Below are positions 1-8,300 of a stretch of 33,211 bases of DNA, in pieces (within the stretch, counting starts at the first letter, position 1; every line of letters begins with the position of its first letter). This DNA is from Aureispira sp. (GTDB lineage: Bacteria > Bacteroidota > Bacteroidia > Chitinophagales > Saprospiraceae): NCBI GenBank assembly GCA_024222455.1, contig JAAEPD010000052.1, forward strand, positions 1 to 33,211, read 5' to 3'. A program made the translations under genes and the position numbers. Below the pieces are notes generated by a model that saw only the letters and a list, made by a program, of their open reading frames with translations, searched no databases and was not told where the DNA came from.

Positions 1-36
1 CAGTTAGAGCTTCATAAAAACGGTAAATTAAAATAA
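1..36 (+). CDS. 3' end of a gene cut by the window edge; tandem paralog of the next gene
   Basis: Frame 1 is open from the window edge to a TAA stop and encodes the last 11 residues, QLELHKNGKLK. These closely resemble the C-terminus of the next protein (QLEPFKDGKLDEK), and the next ATG lies 4 bases after this stop. I therefore read it as the tail of a tandem paralog in the same operon. Only 11 residues are visible, so the family cannot be named. Confidence 0.5.
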   Translation, partial: QLELHKNGKLK

Positions 37-40
37 CTCT

Positions 41-421
41 ATGTGTGATTTAACTAAAGGTTTTAAGCTCTGCTCTTGTGATGGAGAACAGTTAAAGCAA
101 GAGGATATTGGTTGGGTACTACAACGATTAGATGCAAGCAAAGAAATTGCCTATAGAATAGGTAGTGTTGCTATACATCACTTAGATGAAAAAGAAGAAA
201 CATTACGCAACAATATTGAAGAACAACTCAATACACAAAATTGCTTCGATTTTAACTTTCAGCCCAAACAAGATGATCGATTACAAATCAAATATTCAGC
301 ACATCAGTGGTTTGCCTACCGTTACAAAGAAGGGCAATGGCAGATAGATACGAGCACCTCTTTTGATGGTTGGCGTAGCCAACTAGAACCTTTTAAAGAT
401 GGGAAGTTAGATGAAAAATAA
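41..421 (+). CDS. Small soluble protein of unknown function
   Basis: The 126-residue product has no signal peptide and no membrane segment. It is rich in charged and aromatic residues (for example HQWFAYRYKEGQW near residues 87-99), which suggests a small mixed alpha/beta domain. I do not recognise the family. The gene starts 4 bases after the stop of the truncated upstream gene, with which it shares C-terminal sequence, so it looks like one member of a tandem duplication. Its last 11 bases overlap the start of the next gene, which suggests translational coupling with the membrane protein and the phosphatase that follow. Confidence 0.65.
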   Translation: MCDLTKGFKLCSCDGEQLKQEDIGWVLQRLDASKEIAYRIGSVAIHHLDEKEETLRNNIEEQLNTQNCFDFNFQPKQDDRLQIKYSAHQWFAYRYKEGQWQIDTSTSFDGWRSQLEPFKDGKLDEK

Positions 422-1199
422 AGGCTGTCTCATTTTTACCGTTTTCATACTAGGCTCTATAGCACTAGCGGTATATGCACATGGCTGGCTGATAGGATCG
501 ATTCTGTCTATTTCTTGTCTTGCTTTGTTTTTCTCCTTTATATCATCACTAGGAAAACAAGAAGAGGGAAGCTTTTTATTCAAACTCACCAATAAATATT
601 GGTGGTTAGTATTTTTAATAGCTTTGACTCCTATCATTGTTAGTTGTTATACCCTTTGGGGGCTTCAAAGTCTTGCTTGGATACTTATAATATTCAGTAT
701 AGGGATTCCAATACGCAGCTACTTACAAACGCTAAAAAATATTAGTACCATAAAAACTCAATTGGATTGGATAAAGGTAGAAAATCTCTTCTTTCCAGAA
801 CAAGCCCCTAAAATTATTCAAGAGAGTATTGCAAAATTGGTCCAAGTAAGTGGAAATTTAGTCAAGGTTAAACAATACACCATGAAATTTCCGATACAGT
901 TCTTCACTCAAGATAATACTCCCATAGAGGTGGAAGATTTTTACTGGCAATGGTCTGCTCCTGAAGAGAATCCTAACAAAGCTTTAGATTATGAAACAGA
1001 TTTGAAAGGCAAGCCTATCTCTATTGTTTATAATCCAGAAAACCCTGAAGAATTGGCGACAGCCTTTGAAAAAGAAAAACTCCCCTTTTACCAGAAAAAA
1101 TTAAAATCTAACACCATAAAATTAGTGGCTCCTATTGTTTTTCCTTTAGTTTTGTTAGGACTTCTTTTAATCTTTATTTCCATCAAATTTCAATTATGA
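411..1199 (+). CDS. DUF3592-like membrane protein
   Basis: The 262-residue product has hydrophobic segments near residues 7-24, 26-45, 64-82 and 84-103, then a hydrophilic domain of about 130 residues, then a final membrane segment near 238-259. The hydrophilic part contains GKPISIVYNPENPEE, which resembles the V-x-Y-x-P-x-NP-E-x-A motif of DUF3592 proteins. That domain is of unknown function and I make the assignment from this motif alone. The gene overlaps the upstream gene by 11 bases, and its stop overlaps the start of the phosphatase gene as ATGA, so the three plus-strand genes form one operon. I can infer no specific role. Confidence 0.6.
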   Translation: MKNKGCLIFTVFILGSIALAVYAHGWLIGSILSISCLALFFSFISSLGKQEEGSFLFKLTNKYWWLVFLIALTPIIVSCYTLWGLQSLAWILIIFSIGIPIRSYLQTLKNISTIKTQLDWIKVENLFFPEQAPKIIQESIAKLVQVSGNLVKVKQYTMKFPIQFFTQDNTPIEVEDFYWQWSAPEENPNKALDYETDLKGKPISIVYNPENPEELATAFEKEKLPFYQKKLKSNTIKLVAPIVFPLVLLGLLLIFISIKFQL

Positions 1200-1990
1200 A
1201 TCTAGAACACATCTGCCAACAAGCTTGCAAAATCACAAAAGAAGTAGGTCAATTCCTTAGAACTGAATTAGGTAAAGTAGATCAAGATAAGATAGAACAA
1301 AAATACTTGAACAACCTAGTTTCTTATGTAGATAAGGCTAGTGAAGAACAATTGATAAAAGGCTTAGGAGAAATCTTGCCTGAAGCTAGTTTTATAGCAG
1401 AAGAAGAAACAGTAGCCCAAGAAGACAAGGATTGGCGCTGGATAATAGACCCATTAGATGGAACTACTAATTTCCTACATCAATTGCCCTTTTTTGCCAT
1501 TAGTATTGGCTTACAGCACAAGGAGAAAACTGTTTTAGGGATTGTATATGAGGTTAATAAAGATGAGCTTTTTTATAGTTGGGAAGGCGCCCCTGCTTAC
1601 CTCAATGGCCGTACAATAGGCGTAACAGGGACTACAGACCTCAAAGATGCATTGCTAGCCACAGGTTTCCCTTATTATGATTTTGATTATGTAGATGCAT
1701 ACTTAAAAATGCTAAAACCACTGATGTTAGGCACTAGAGGCCTTCGTCGTATTGGTTCGGCAGCCTTAGATTTAGTATATGTAGCTTGTGGTCGTTTTGA
1801 TGGCTATTTTGAATACAGCCTTTCACCTTGGGATGTAACAGGAGGAGCATTTATAGCGCAACAAGCGGGTGCTTTAGTTAGCGATTTTTCGGGTGGCGAT
1901 GATTATATTTTTGGTAGAGAGATTATAGCAGCATCACCAGCTATTCACAAAATATTGGTGGAGATGACTAAACAACATTTTAAGTCTTAG
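1196..1990 (+). CDS. Inositol monophosphatase family protein
   Basis: This 264-residue protein has the full length and metal-binding motifs of the Mg-dependent IMPase superfamily. It has the acidic pair at residues 69-70 (IAEEET), DPLDGTTNF at 85-93 with Asp85 and Asp88 as metal ligands, and WDVTGGAF at 212-219 with Asp213. The family hydrolyses sugar or inositol monophosphates. The motifs alone cannot separate inositol-1-phosphatase (SuhB), CysQ-type 3'-phosphoadenosine phosphatase and histidinol-phosphatase, and the length best fits a SuhB-like enzyme. Translation is coupled to the membrane protein upstream through ATGA. The 3' end overlaps the convergent gene at 1987 by 4 bases, so no terminator separates them. 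Confidence 0.88.
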   Translation: MNLEHICQQACKITKEVGQFLRTELGKVDQDKIEQKYLNNLVSYVDKASEEQLIKGLGEILPEASFIAEEETVAQEDKDWRWIIDPLDGTTNFLHQLPFFAISIGLQHKEKTVLGIVYEVNKDELFYSWEGAPAYLNGRTIGVTGTTDLKDALLATGFPYYDFDYVDAYLKMLKPLMLGTRGLRRIGSAALDLVYVACGRFDGYFEYSLSPWDVTGGAFIAQQAGALVSDFSGGDDYIFGREIIAASPAIHKILVEMTKQHFKS

Positions 1991-2487
1991 ACTTTGTAAT
2001 TGGCTTGCAAGTTATTGAGCAGATCTTGCACCTCTTCACACATAGTAAGGTTAGGAATTTCTATCTTTTTTCGGGTTGTTGCTATAACTAGACGATTAGT
2101 CTCTTGCCCTTCATCGGTTTGTATAGTATTGCTACAAATACTAGGAATCATTAGTTGTTCGAGTTCCTGACCGTCTTTCCGAATGGCGACTACTCGGTTA
2201 GGGCTAACCCCGTATAAATAACGGCTTATAGCCTTTTTCTTTCTCCTGAGATAAAGCCCTAAATATCCAACTAAAGCACTAATGCCTATTCCCATCAAGC
2301 TATAACTCCATATTCCTAACAATACAAAGGTCAAACTTACCAAAATCCATGCAAAACTAGGCTTAACTACTCTCTGTTTGGTATATTCTTCTACCCATAA
2401 CCATTCCACATCATCTTCGCCCAAAGCACTATTCAGCCTTTGTTCAAATTCATTAGAATTGGTGAGAAGAAGATTAGAGTTGGACAT
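1987..2487 (-). CDS. PH-like domain membrane protein, short paralog
   Basis: The 166-residue product is the shortest of three adjacent paralogs. It has a soluble start with ALGEDDVEWLWVEE (residues 21-34), two membrane segments near 46-64 and 66-81, and a C-terminal domain beginning YGVSPNRVVAIRKDGQELEQ. That domain has the alternating pattern of bacterial PH-like domains. It lacks the N-terminal PH-like half seen in the two upstream paralogs. It is the last gene of a minus-strand operon headed by a LytTR response regulator, 25 bases after its paralog. Function is unknown. Bacterial PH-like domains usually mediate membrane-associated protein contacts, but nothing here shows a partner. Confidence 0.7.
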   Translation of the reverse strand: MSNSNLLLTNSNEFEQRLNSALGEDDVEWLWVEEYTKQRVVKPSFAWILVSLTFVLLGIWSYSLMGIGISALVGYLGLYLRRKKKAISRYLYGVSPNRVVAIRKDGQELEQLMIPSICSNTIQTDEGQETNRLVIATTRKKIEIPNLTMCEEVQDLLNNLQANYKV

Positions 2488-2512
2488 AGATCGATCTATT
2501 TTGCATTGACAA

Positions 2513-3400
2513 CTAATCTAGTAAACGCAATTCGTCGCTATTTTGCTTCAAGTTTTCAATCATTTGTTGAACTTCTTTATCAAACTTGAGATTGGGGATT
2601 TTTATTTTTTTACGAGCAGTCTCTATTTTCAGATAAGACTCCTTAGCCTCTTTTTCGAATTTATTGGTCTGAATACTCGAAATAGCTAGTTGTTCCACCT
2701 TTTTAGTATCCTTGCTCACTGCTACTATTCTATTATGAGTTACTCCAAAGGTTGTGTAAGGGTTCCGGTTTCGGAAGAGAGGTATAAGAAAAGTGATCAG
2801 ATAAAATAGGATAAATATTGACATCATAATCGCTGATCCATAATCATGTGTATACAACCCCTGCAGTACTACTCCTCCAAGAATTAAAGCAATTCCCACA
2901 GACATATAAATTTGAGTTGTTACTGTTGTTGATTCTTCTACTTGATGCACCCACAACCAATCTACATCCGTTTCGCCTATTACTTTACTTAGTCGTTTTT
3001 TTAGTTGAGAATCATTGCTAGATTCGCTTCTAGGTATTTCTAGGTTTATATCATTCAATACAATATCTTGAGTTACCTCCAAACGCTTTTCATTAGGTAT
3101 CTTGGCAATAGCCTCATTGATCAGCCGACGGACTTTTACGGCATCCTTCATCCCTTCCAATCGCTTTACTCTATTGGGTTTATTCAGAATAGAAATCACA
3201 TCTAAGGCATAAAATCTATCTAGATTATCATACTTAATATCCTTTATGTTGCCTAAATCTGTTCTTTGGAGTTTTTTAGCCTGCCAATATAGAGCTTTAT
3301 CTGTCAAACAAATAGCCCCTTCTAACCAAAGTACCTCTTCCCCCTCTATTTTATGTTTCTTCAGCCACTTTTCAGCATTCATACTATTATGTATTATCAT
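2513..3400 (-). CDS. Double PH-like domain membrane protein
   Basis: The 295-residue product has an N-terminal PH-like half (LTDKALYW near residue 32, then GMKDAVKVRRLINEAIAKIP near 83-102) and a linker ending in GETDVDWLWVHQ. Two membrane segments follow near 166-184 and 190-208, then a second PH-like half beginning FGVTHNRIVAVSKDTKKVEQ. It is clearly homologous to the next upstream gene over its whole length. The ATG at 3382 aligns better with the start of that paralog than the ATG at 3400 and would give 289 residues, so the true start may be 3382. The gene follows the upstream stop by only a few bases, within the same operon. Confidence 0.75.
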   Translation of the reverse strand: MIIHNSMNAEKWLKKHKIEGEEVLWLEGAICLTDKALYWQAKKLQRTDLGNIKDIKYDNLDRFYALDVISILNKPNRVKRLEGMKDAVKVRRLINEAIAKIPNEKRLEVTQDIVLNDINLEIPRSESSNDSQLKKRLSKVIGETDVDWLWVHQVEESTTVTTQIYMSVGIALILGGVVLQGLYTHDYGSAIMMSIFILFYLITFLIPLFRNRNPYTTFGVTHNRIVAVSKDTKKVEQLAISSIQTNKFEKEAKESYLKIETARKKIKIPNLKFDKEVQQMIENLKQNSDELRLLD

Positions 3401-3404
3401 TCTA

Positions 3405-4277
3405 TTAATCTAACAATCGCAATTGATCACTATTCTCCTTTAAATTATCTACCAACTCATGCAGCTCTTTTCTAAATTTAAGCTTAGGTATTTTGATCTT
3501 CTTCCGAGCCGTTTCGATCAATAAATCTTGTTTTTTTGATTTTTTGGTTAGCTCATTCTTCTGTATGCTTGCAATAGTCAACTGCTCTAAGTTTTTTCCA
3601 TCTTTTTCTACAGATACTATTCGATTTTGAGTTAGCCCATAGTAGCGCAAAAATGGTTCATTTATTCTTTTAAAGACATACCAACCGCCAATACAAACTG
3701 CCAGCATTAATAAGATAGGAATCGCCCAATACACTGCATTCAGAAAACTCAGAAAACCAGCAACAGCTAAACCTAAAATAATAAGAGCTATTGCACGAGC
3801 CTCATCTTCATCTCTTGTTTTTTCAGGCTCCTCATCCACCCACAACCATTCTACATCAGCCTCTCCTAAAGCCCTATTCAAAGCTAATTTTATAACTTCT
3901 TTTTTTTCCTCAGCTTGGCTTCTTGGCACTTTCAATACCAAACCATTTATCTCTACCGTTTTGGTACTTTTGATCATCTCCTCTTTAGGGATTTTAGCAA
4001 TAGCTTCATTGATCAATCGACGAGTTTTCACAGCATCTTTCATCCCAAACAACTGGGCGACTTGCCCTGCTTTCAAAACAACTGGCTCTATCTCCAAAGC
4101 TCTAAAACCTTCAAACTCCACATACCTAGTTGCTCTAACATTTACTAATGCAGTCCGCAAAGGCTTTGCTCTATACAAAGAATAAATAGCTTTATTGGTT
4201 AGCCAACTTCCGTTTTCGCCCCAAATAAAGTATTCGTCAGTATCACAATATTCTTTAACCAGTTTTTGATAATCCAT
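3405..4277 (-). CDS. Double PH-like domain membrane protein
   Basis: The 290-residue product has the same plan as its neighbour: an N-terminal PH-like half (WLTNKAIY near residue 25, GMKDAVKTRRLINEAIAKIP near 78-97), a conserved ALGEADVEWLWVDEE linker, two membrane segments near 163-180 and 184-202, then YGLTQNRIVSVEKDGKNLEQ opening the C-terminal half. A shared stretch resembling RKKIKIPKL-x-F-x-KE follows in all three paralogs. The start lies 2 bases after the stop of the LytTR regulator gene, so the two are almost certainly co-transcribed and possibly translationally coupled. Function is unknown. Three tandem copies suggest repeated local duplication, with loss of the first half in the last copy. 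Confidence 0.75.
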   Translation of the reverse strand: MDYQKLVKEYCDTDEYFIWGENGSWLTNKAIYSLYRAKPLRTALVNVRATRYVEFEGFRALEIEPVVLKAGQVAQLFGMKDAVKTRRLINEAIAKIPKEEMIKSTKTVEINGLVLKVPRSQAEEKKEVIKLALNRALGEADVEWLWVDEEPEKTRDEDEARAIALIILGLAVAGFLSFLNAVYWAIPILLMLAVCIGGWYVFKRINEPFLRYYGLTQNRIVSVEKDGKNLEQLTIASIQKNELTKKSKKQDLLIETARKKIKIPKLKFRKELHELVDNLKENSDQLRLLD

Positions 4278-4279
4278 AA

Positions 4280-5020
4280 CTAAAACAAGCTAATTCGCTT
4301 AAGTAATTCTTGTTTTTGGCTTTCGCTAATAGGAATTTCTTCCTTATCTATAAAAACTTGTCGAAACCCTATTTTTGAGATGTGTTTTAGATTAACTAGA
4401 TAAGAACGATGTATTCGCATAAATCCATGATTCAATAGCTTTGCTTCTACTTTTTTGAGGGTATAACTAACTACATATTTTTGCTGCTTAGTCATTAGTT
4501 GAGCATAGTTATCAAGAGCTTTCACATAGAGAATATCATCAAAATAAACTCGAACTAATGCATGTTTGTCCTTCACAAAAAAACTATCACTTAGCAACAT
4601 ATCTTTTTCCTCCTCATTGCTTGCACTCTCCTCTTTTTGTATAGTCTCATAATTATGTAGAGCTATTTCTATAGTAGTTTCCAAATCTTTAGGTCGATAA
4701 GGTTTGACCAAAAAACCTGCTGGCTTGGTATATTTTACTCGCTCTATGGTAGCCTTACTGGTATCCGAAGTTAGATAGACAAATGGTTTTTGGTATCGTT
4801 GATTGATTGTATTGGCTACATCTACGCCATCCAATGCTCCTTGTATATTAATATCCACCAATATTAAATCAGGCTGATGCTCTTTGATTGCCTCAAAAGT
4901 ATCTTCAGCATTGTCTGTAATATGTACCACCTGATAGCCTAAATCCTCTAGATGCATAGCTAGATTATCTGCAATCAAAGCCTCATCCTCTACTATCAAT
5001 ATCTTAATTGGAGCTTTCAT
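4280..5020 (-). CDS. LytTR-family response regulator
   Basis: The 246-residue product has an N-terminal receiver domain with the acidic pair Glu11/Asp12, the likely phospho-acceptor Asp56 in ILVDINIQG, and a conserved Lys in KPYRP near residue 108. The C-terminal LytTR DNA-binding domain spans about 145-244, with FVKDKHALVRVYFDDILYV, RIHRSYLVNLKHI and ISESQKQELL. Such proteins are phosphorylated by LytS/YehU-type kinases and bind direct-repeat promoter sites. No kinase gene lies in the window. It is the first gene of an operon with three PH-like membrane proteins. It may regulate its own operon, since a conserved 66-bp element lies 73 bases upstream of the start. Confidence 0.9.
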   Translation of the reverse strand: MKAPIKILIVEDEALIADNLAMHLEDLGYQVVHITDNAEDTFEAIKEHQPDLILVDINIQGALDGVDVANTINQRYQKPFVYLTSDTSKATIERVKYTKPAGFLVKPYRPKDLETTIEIALHNYETIQKEESASNEEEKDMLLSDSFFVKDKHALVRVYFDDILYVKALDNYAQLMTKQQKYVVSYTLKKVEAKLLNHGFMRIHRSYLVNLKHISKIGFRQVFIDKEEIPISESQKQELLKRISLF

Positions 5021-5048
5021 TCTAATTCTGAGTTTATAAGCATAAAAC

Positions 5049-5056
5049 CAAAATTA
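5049..5056 (-). promoter_or_regulatory. Possible -7 element of the LytTR/PH operon
   Basis: On the minus strand this reads TAATTTTG, matching the Bacteroidota -7 consensus TAnnTTTG, 28 bases upstream of the regulator start. No good TTTG -33 element sits at the right distance, so support is weak. Confidence 0.25.
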
Positions 5057-5092
5057 ATGAATAGTAAAATTAATCGATCTTTATGTGCTTAA

Positions 5093-5158
5093 CTTCGTTA
5101 AAAAGCCTTGTGATAGCTAAGGCTATCCCTATTTTTTCACCTTGTTATTCATCAAAAA
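5093..5158. repeat. 66-bp intergenic element with hairpin, copy A
   Basis: This segment shares four ordered blocks with 33128-33195 at nearly equal spacing: CTTCGTTA, ATAGCTAAGGCTAT, ACCTTGT and ATCAAAAA. The central block forms a hairpin, GATAGC-TAAG-GCTATC (5112-5127). It lies between the porU-like gene and the LytTR operon, upstream of the latter. It could be a dispersed genomic repeat or a shared regulatory element. Confidence 0.6.
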
Positions 5159-5234
5159 CCTCTGTAATTTCAGTTATTATTTATTCTACCTTTATACTTA
5201 AGATATAAAAATCAACCTTTAGAATAATAAAAAA

Positions 5235-5280
5235 AGTTGACAATCGCAGTATATGTATTATAATACTACAATTGTCAACT
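5235..5280 (-). terminator. Intrinsic terminator of the porU-like operon
   Basis: A 10-bp perfect stem, AGTTGACAAT (5235-5244) with ATTGTCAACT (5271-5280), encloses a second AGTAT/ATACT stem. On the minus strand it is followed by a T-rich run, TTTTTTATTATT. It sits about 30 bases past the porU-like stop codon, where a terminator is expected. Confidence 0.8.
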
Positions 5281-5311
5281 CTTATAAATTAGTTCCTAAT
5301 AAGAAAAAATC

Positions 5312-8300
5312 TTACCGCATTAGGTACATTTTACCAAAACCTCTTCGGAACATATAGTCTACGCTAGAATTATAGCGCTCATAATTCTCACCATTTTTTT
5401 GTGTGACCACTCTATACAAATAAACGCCATTGGCCAACTGATCTCCAAACTGATCAGTTCCATCCCAAGCATATTCTGTACGATTGACACCTACACGAAT
5501 AGGGCCTAACTCCTCCATACCTATTTCCTTCACAATTTTTCCAGAAACAGTCAAAATCTGTATTTTCATATAATCTGGAATTTCACGACCAGTCAAGGTA
5601 AACACAAACTGAGTAGAAGTTGTAAATGGATTAGGGTAATTTAGAATATTAGAGATAGAGGCTTTATTGATCACCTCAAAATCTACACTATAGTTCAAAT
5701 CTCCTGAGTTGTTCCCAGACTTATCGGTAGCACTCACAAATAAGGTATAGGTTCCATCCTGCAATAAATCTGGATTCATTACAATTCTGGCTTTATTTTC
5801 TATAGCCACTCGCCCTGCATCTGCAGGATAAAATTGAATAGGAATAGACCCATCTAACAAATTGTGTTGAACACCACTAGGATCTTGTAAAATAACTTGA
5901 AAATCCTCTAACTCATCTAAAGCTAAACTCTTGTTTTCATCCGTTAAATATACAACTACCTCAGGTTTTCCCGAGACAATATCACCATTCATGATATGCA
6001 CCCCATCAAAGGTTACATCCATGATAGGATTGATTATATCCTTGACTATATTAAATAGTAAAAAACCATAGTTATTGAAATGGTGTTTTTCTAATTGGTC
6101 TTTATTTGGATTGATTTCTACATAAAGATATTGCTCTCCTTCTAAGCTTACAGAAGGGAAAGTTACATGACCAACTAACGTATCTCCAGCTGGTAAAGGA
6201 GCCATTCTTACATACTTTTCTTGAGGAGGAGTTGCTCCTGGTATAGCATAATAAACTAACATACTATCCATGTCTGTATCACTAATATTCTCCATTGTAA
6301 TATCCAATGAAATAGGTGTCCCTTGCTGAATAGTATCTGACTGTAAGCTATAATAAATATCTGGTCTAAGTGCCGCTTCAGGCATCATATCAGCTAAAAC
6401 CCTCCAATAATCTAACTGTAGGGAGGTTTTGTGTGTAGCATCTGTGGTATTCCAAACTAACTGCAAATAGGGGTATTGCTGAGCATCTATTGTAGTTAAG
6501 AATGTATCTAAGGCTGTTATATCATCCATTAGAAGTACCTGAGTTGTCTGTGTAGAATTGATCCCATAAATATCTACAGTGACATTATCTGTATTTAAAC
6601 CATCTAGAGAACTTGTACGCCAATGAAAAGAGCCCCAATCATTAGCTGGTCCAATGACAGTAGAAGTCTGTTTCCCTTGATACCAGTTCTCTTGCATTTT
6701 CCCTAATAAGTTTATTTCTGTTTCCCTATCTGGTCCCAGTACAGATGCCTTATGAACATAAGAACTATCTCCTTTTTTGTAAAAGAATGCATAAGGCAAA
6801 CCATCAGGATCATTTTGGAGATCATCTAAATACTGAGCACCTTCATCTTTAAGTAAAGAAATCAAAGATGGAGACCAAAACTGAGCATAAGCATTATTGA
6901 GTGTATGTATCATTACATAATGACCATTTGGAATAGTATCTCTCAAGAAAGACTCAAATGCAGCTTTTCCAGCAGTCAGGTCCGTCTCAAATAAGAAAGA
7001 AGAAGCTTTTCGTTTTGCTCCATCACAGTTAATAGCACCATAAACACTAGCTCCTCCTTGAGGCATTTCCCATACCTCCGAAGAGGTTGGTTCTACTACA
7101 GTCACATAAACACCATTTTCATATAGACATCTACATTTATCTAGTTGTTTTCCATTGAAATATAAAGCTAGATAATCTTGAAGTATTGGATTAGGTGTAA
7201 GATTAGGGTTGACATAGCCATTTCGAACCGAAATATCTTGAATGGTATTGATATACTCAAACTCTCTATTGGGTTCCTCTATTTCTATATTAGTATGATT
7301 ATCTCTTAAATATTGGAAAAAGTGTGATTGATTCCAACCAGGATAACTCCCTCCTATATGAATAAAAGAGCTCTGAGCCCACTGAAATGCTGTTTGGGAA
7401 TTGATGGAATCAGGACTTACTCGCCAATAATAAACTGTACTATCTAAGTAGGTAGTAGGAGGTGTCCATTCTACAACTCCACCACCCTGTGTTACTGTTG
7501 TTTCCAACATCAGTGGACTATTATAATAAGCTGTAGTATCTATTTGGATACGATAAGTTTGAGGTGCTGCAAATACATTTCCGGTAGAAGCTTTGAGTTT
7601 TATATTTTGATTGGGTACAATTGCAAACTCATAAGGGTATACCGGTAAAATAGCATCGGATAAGATATAAATATAATAATCTAGGACTATGTTATTATTC
7701 TCTCCACACTCATTAATATCATCATTAGCATCTATCGTGATTGTAAATTTGTTGAGCCCCAATGCAGCAAAATCCCCTGTTGCTATAGGGAACTTGTATA
7801 CACCATTAAAATAAGGTGCTGTAACTTGTTTTTGTACTACATACTCTTGAGTTCCATCTGCATATTCTCGTTCAATATTCACATAAAATACAGTATCAAT
7901 TGCCTTTCCTATATTGTATAAATCTAGTTCTAGAGCAAAAGAGTCTTGCTGTATGGTGACTAAATCAGGAGAATGACTTACCAACGTTTCATCAATGTAA
8001 TAATCTGGGCAGTCTTGTGCATTCAGTTTCAAGGCAGGATCTCCATGATAGGTTATATAGTTGGCTACCATCTCCATTGTAGTAGTATAAATACCTCCTT
8101 GCTCTAAATCTTGTATTGCTTTTTGCACCATTCTAGCAGCCCCATGACCATAACTACCTACTGCCATTTGACGATAAAACTTATTAGCAAATTGATTTAG
8201 AGCAGATAAAGCAGCTGCTCCTGTTGAAGCTAAAAAGACACTAGCCCCTGCATACTCTTCAAATACAAAAGCCTCACTAATTGCAGGTGCGGCACTCGAT

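Noticed and set aside
5237-5264. Perfect sigma-70-like TTGACA-N16-TATAAT on the plus strand
   Set aside because: It lies inside the terminator hairpin of the porU-like operon, no plus-strand gene follows, and Bacteroidota promoters use a different consensus.
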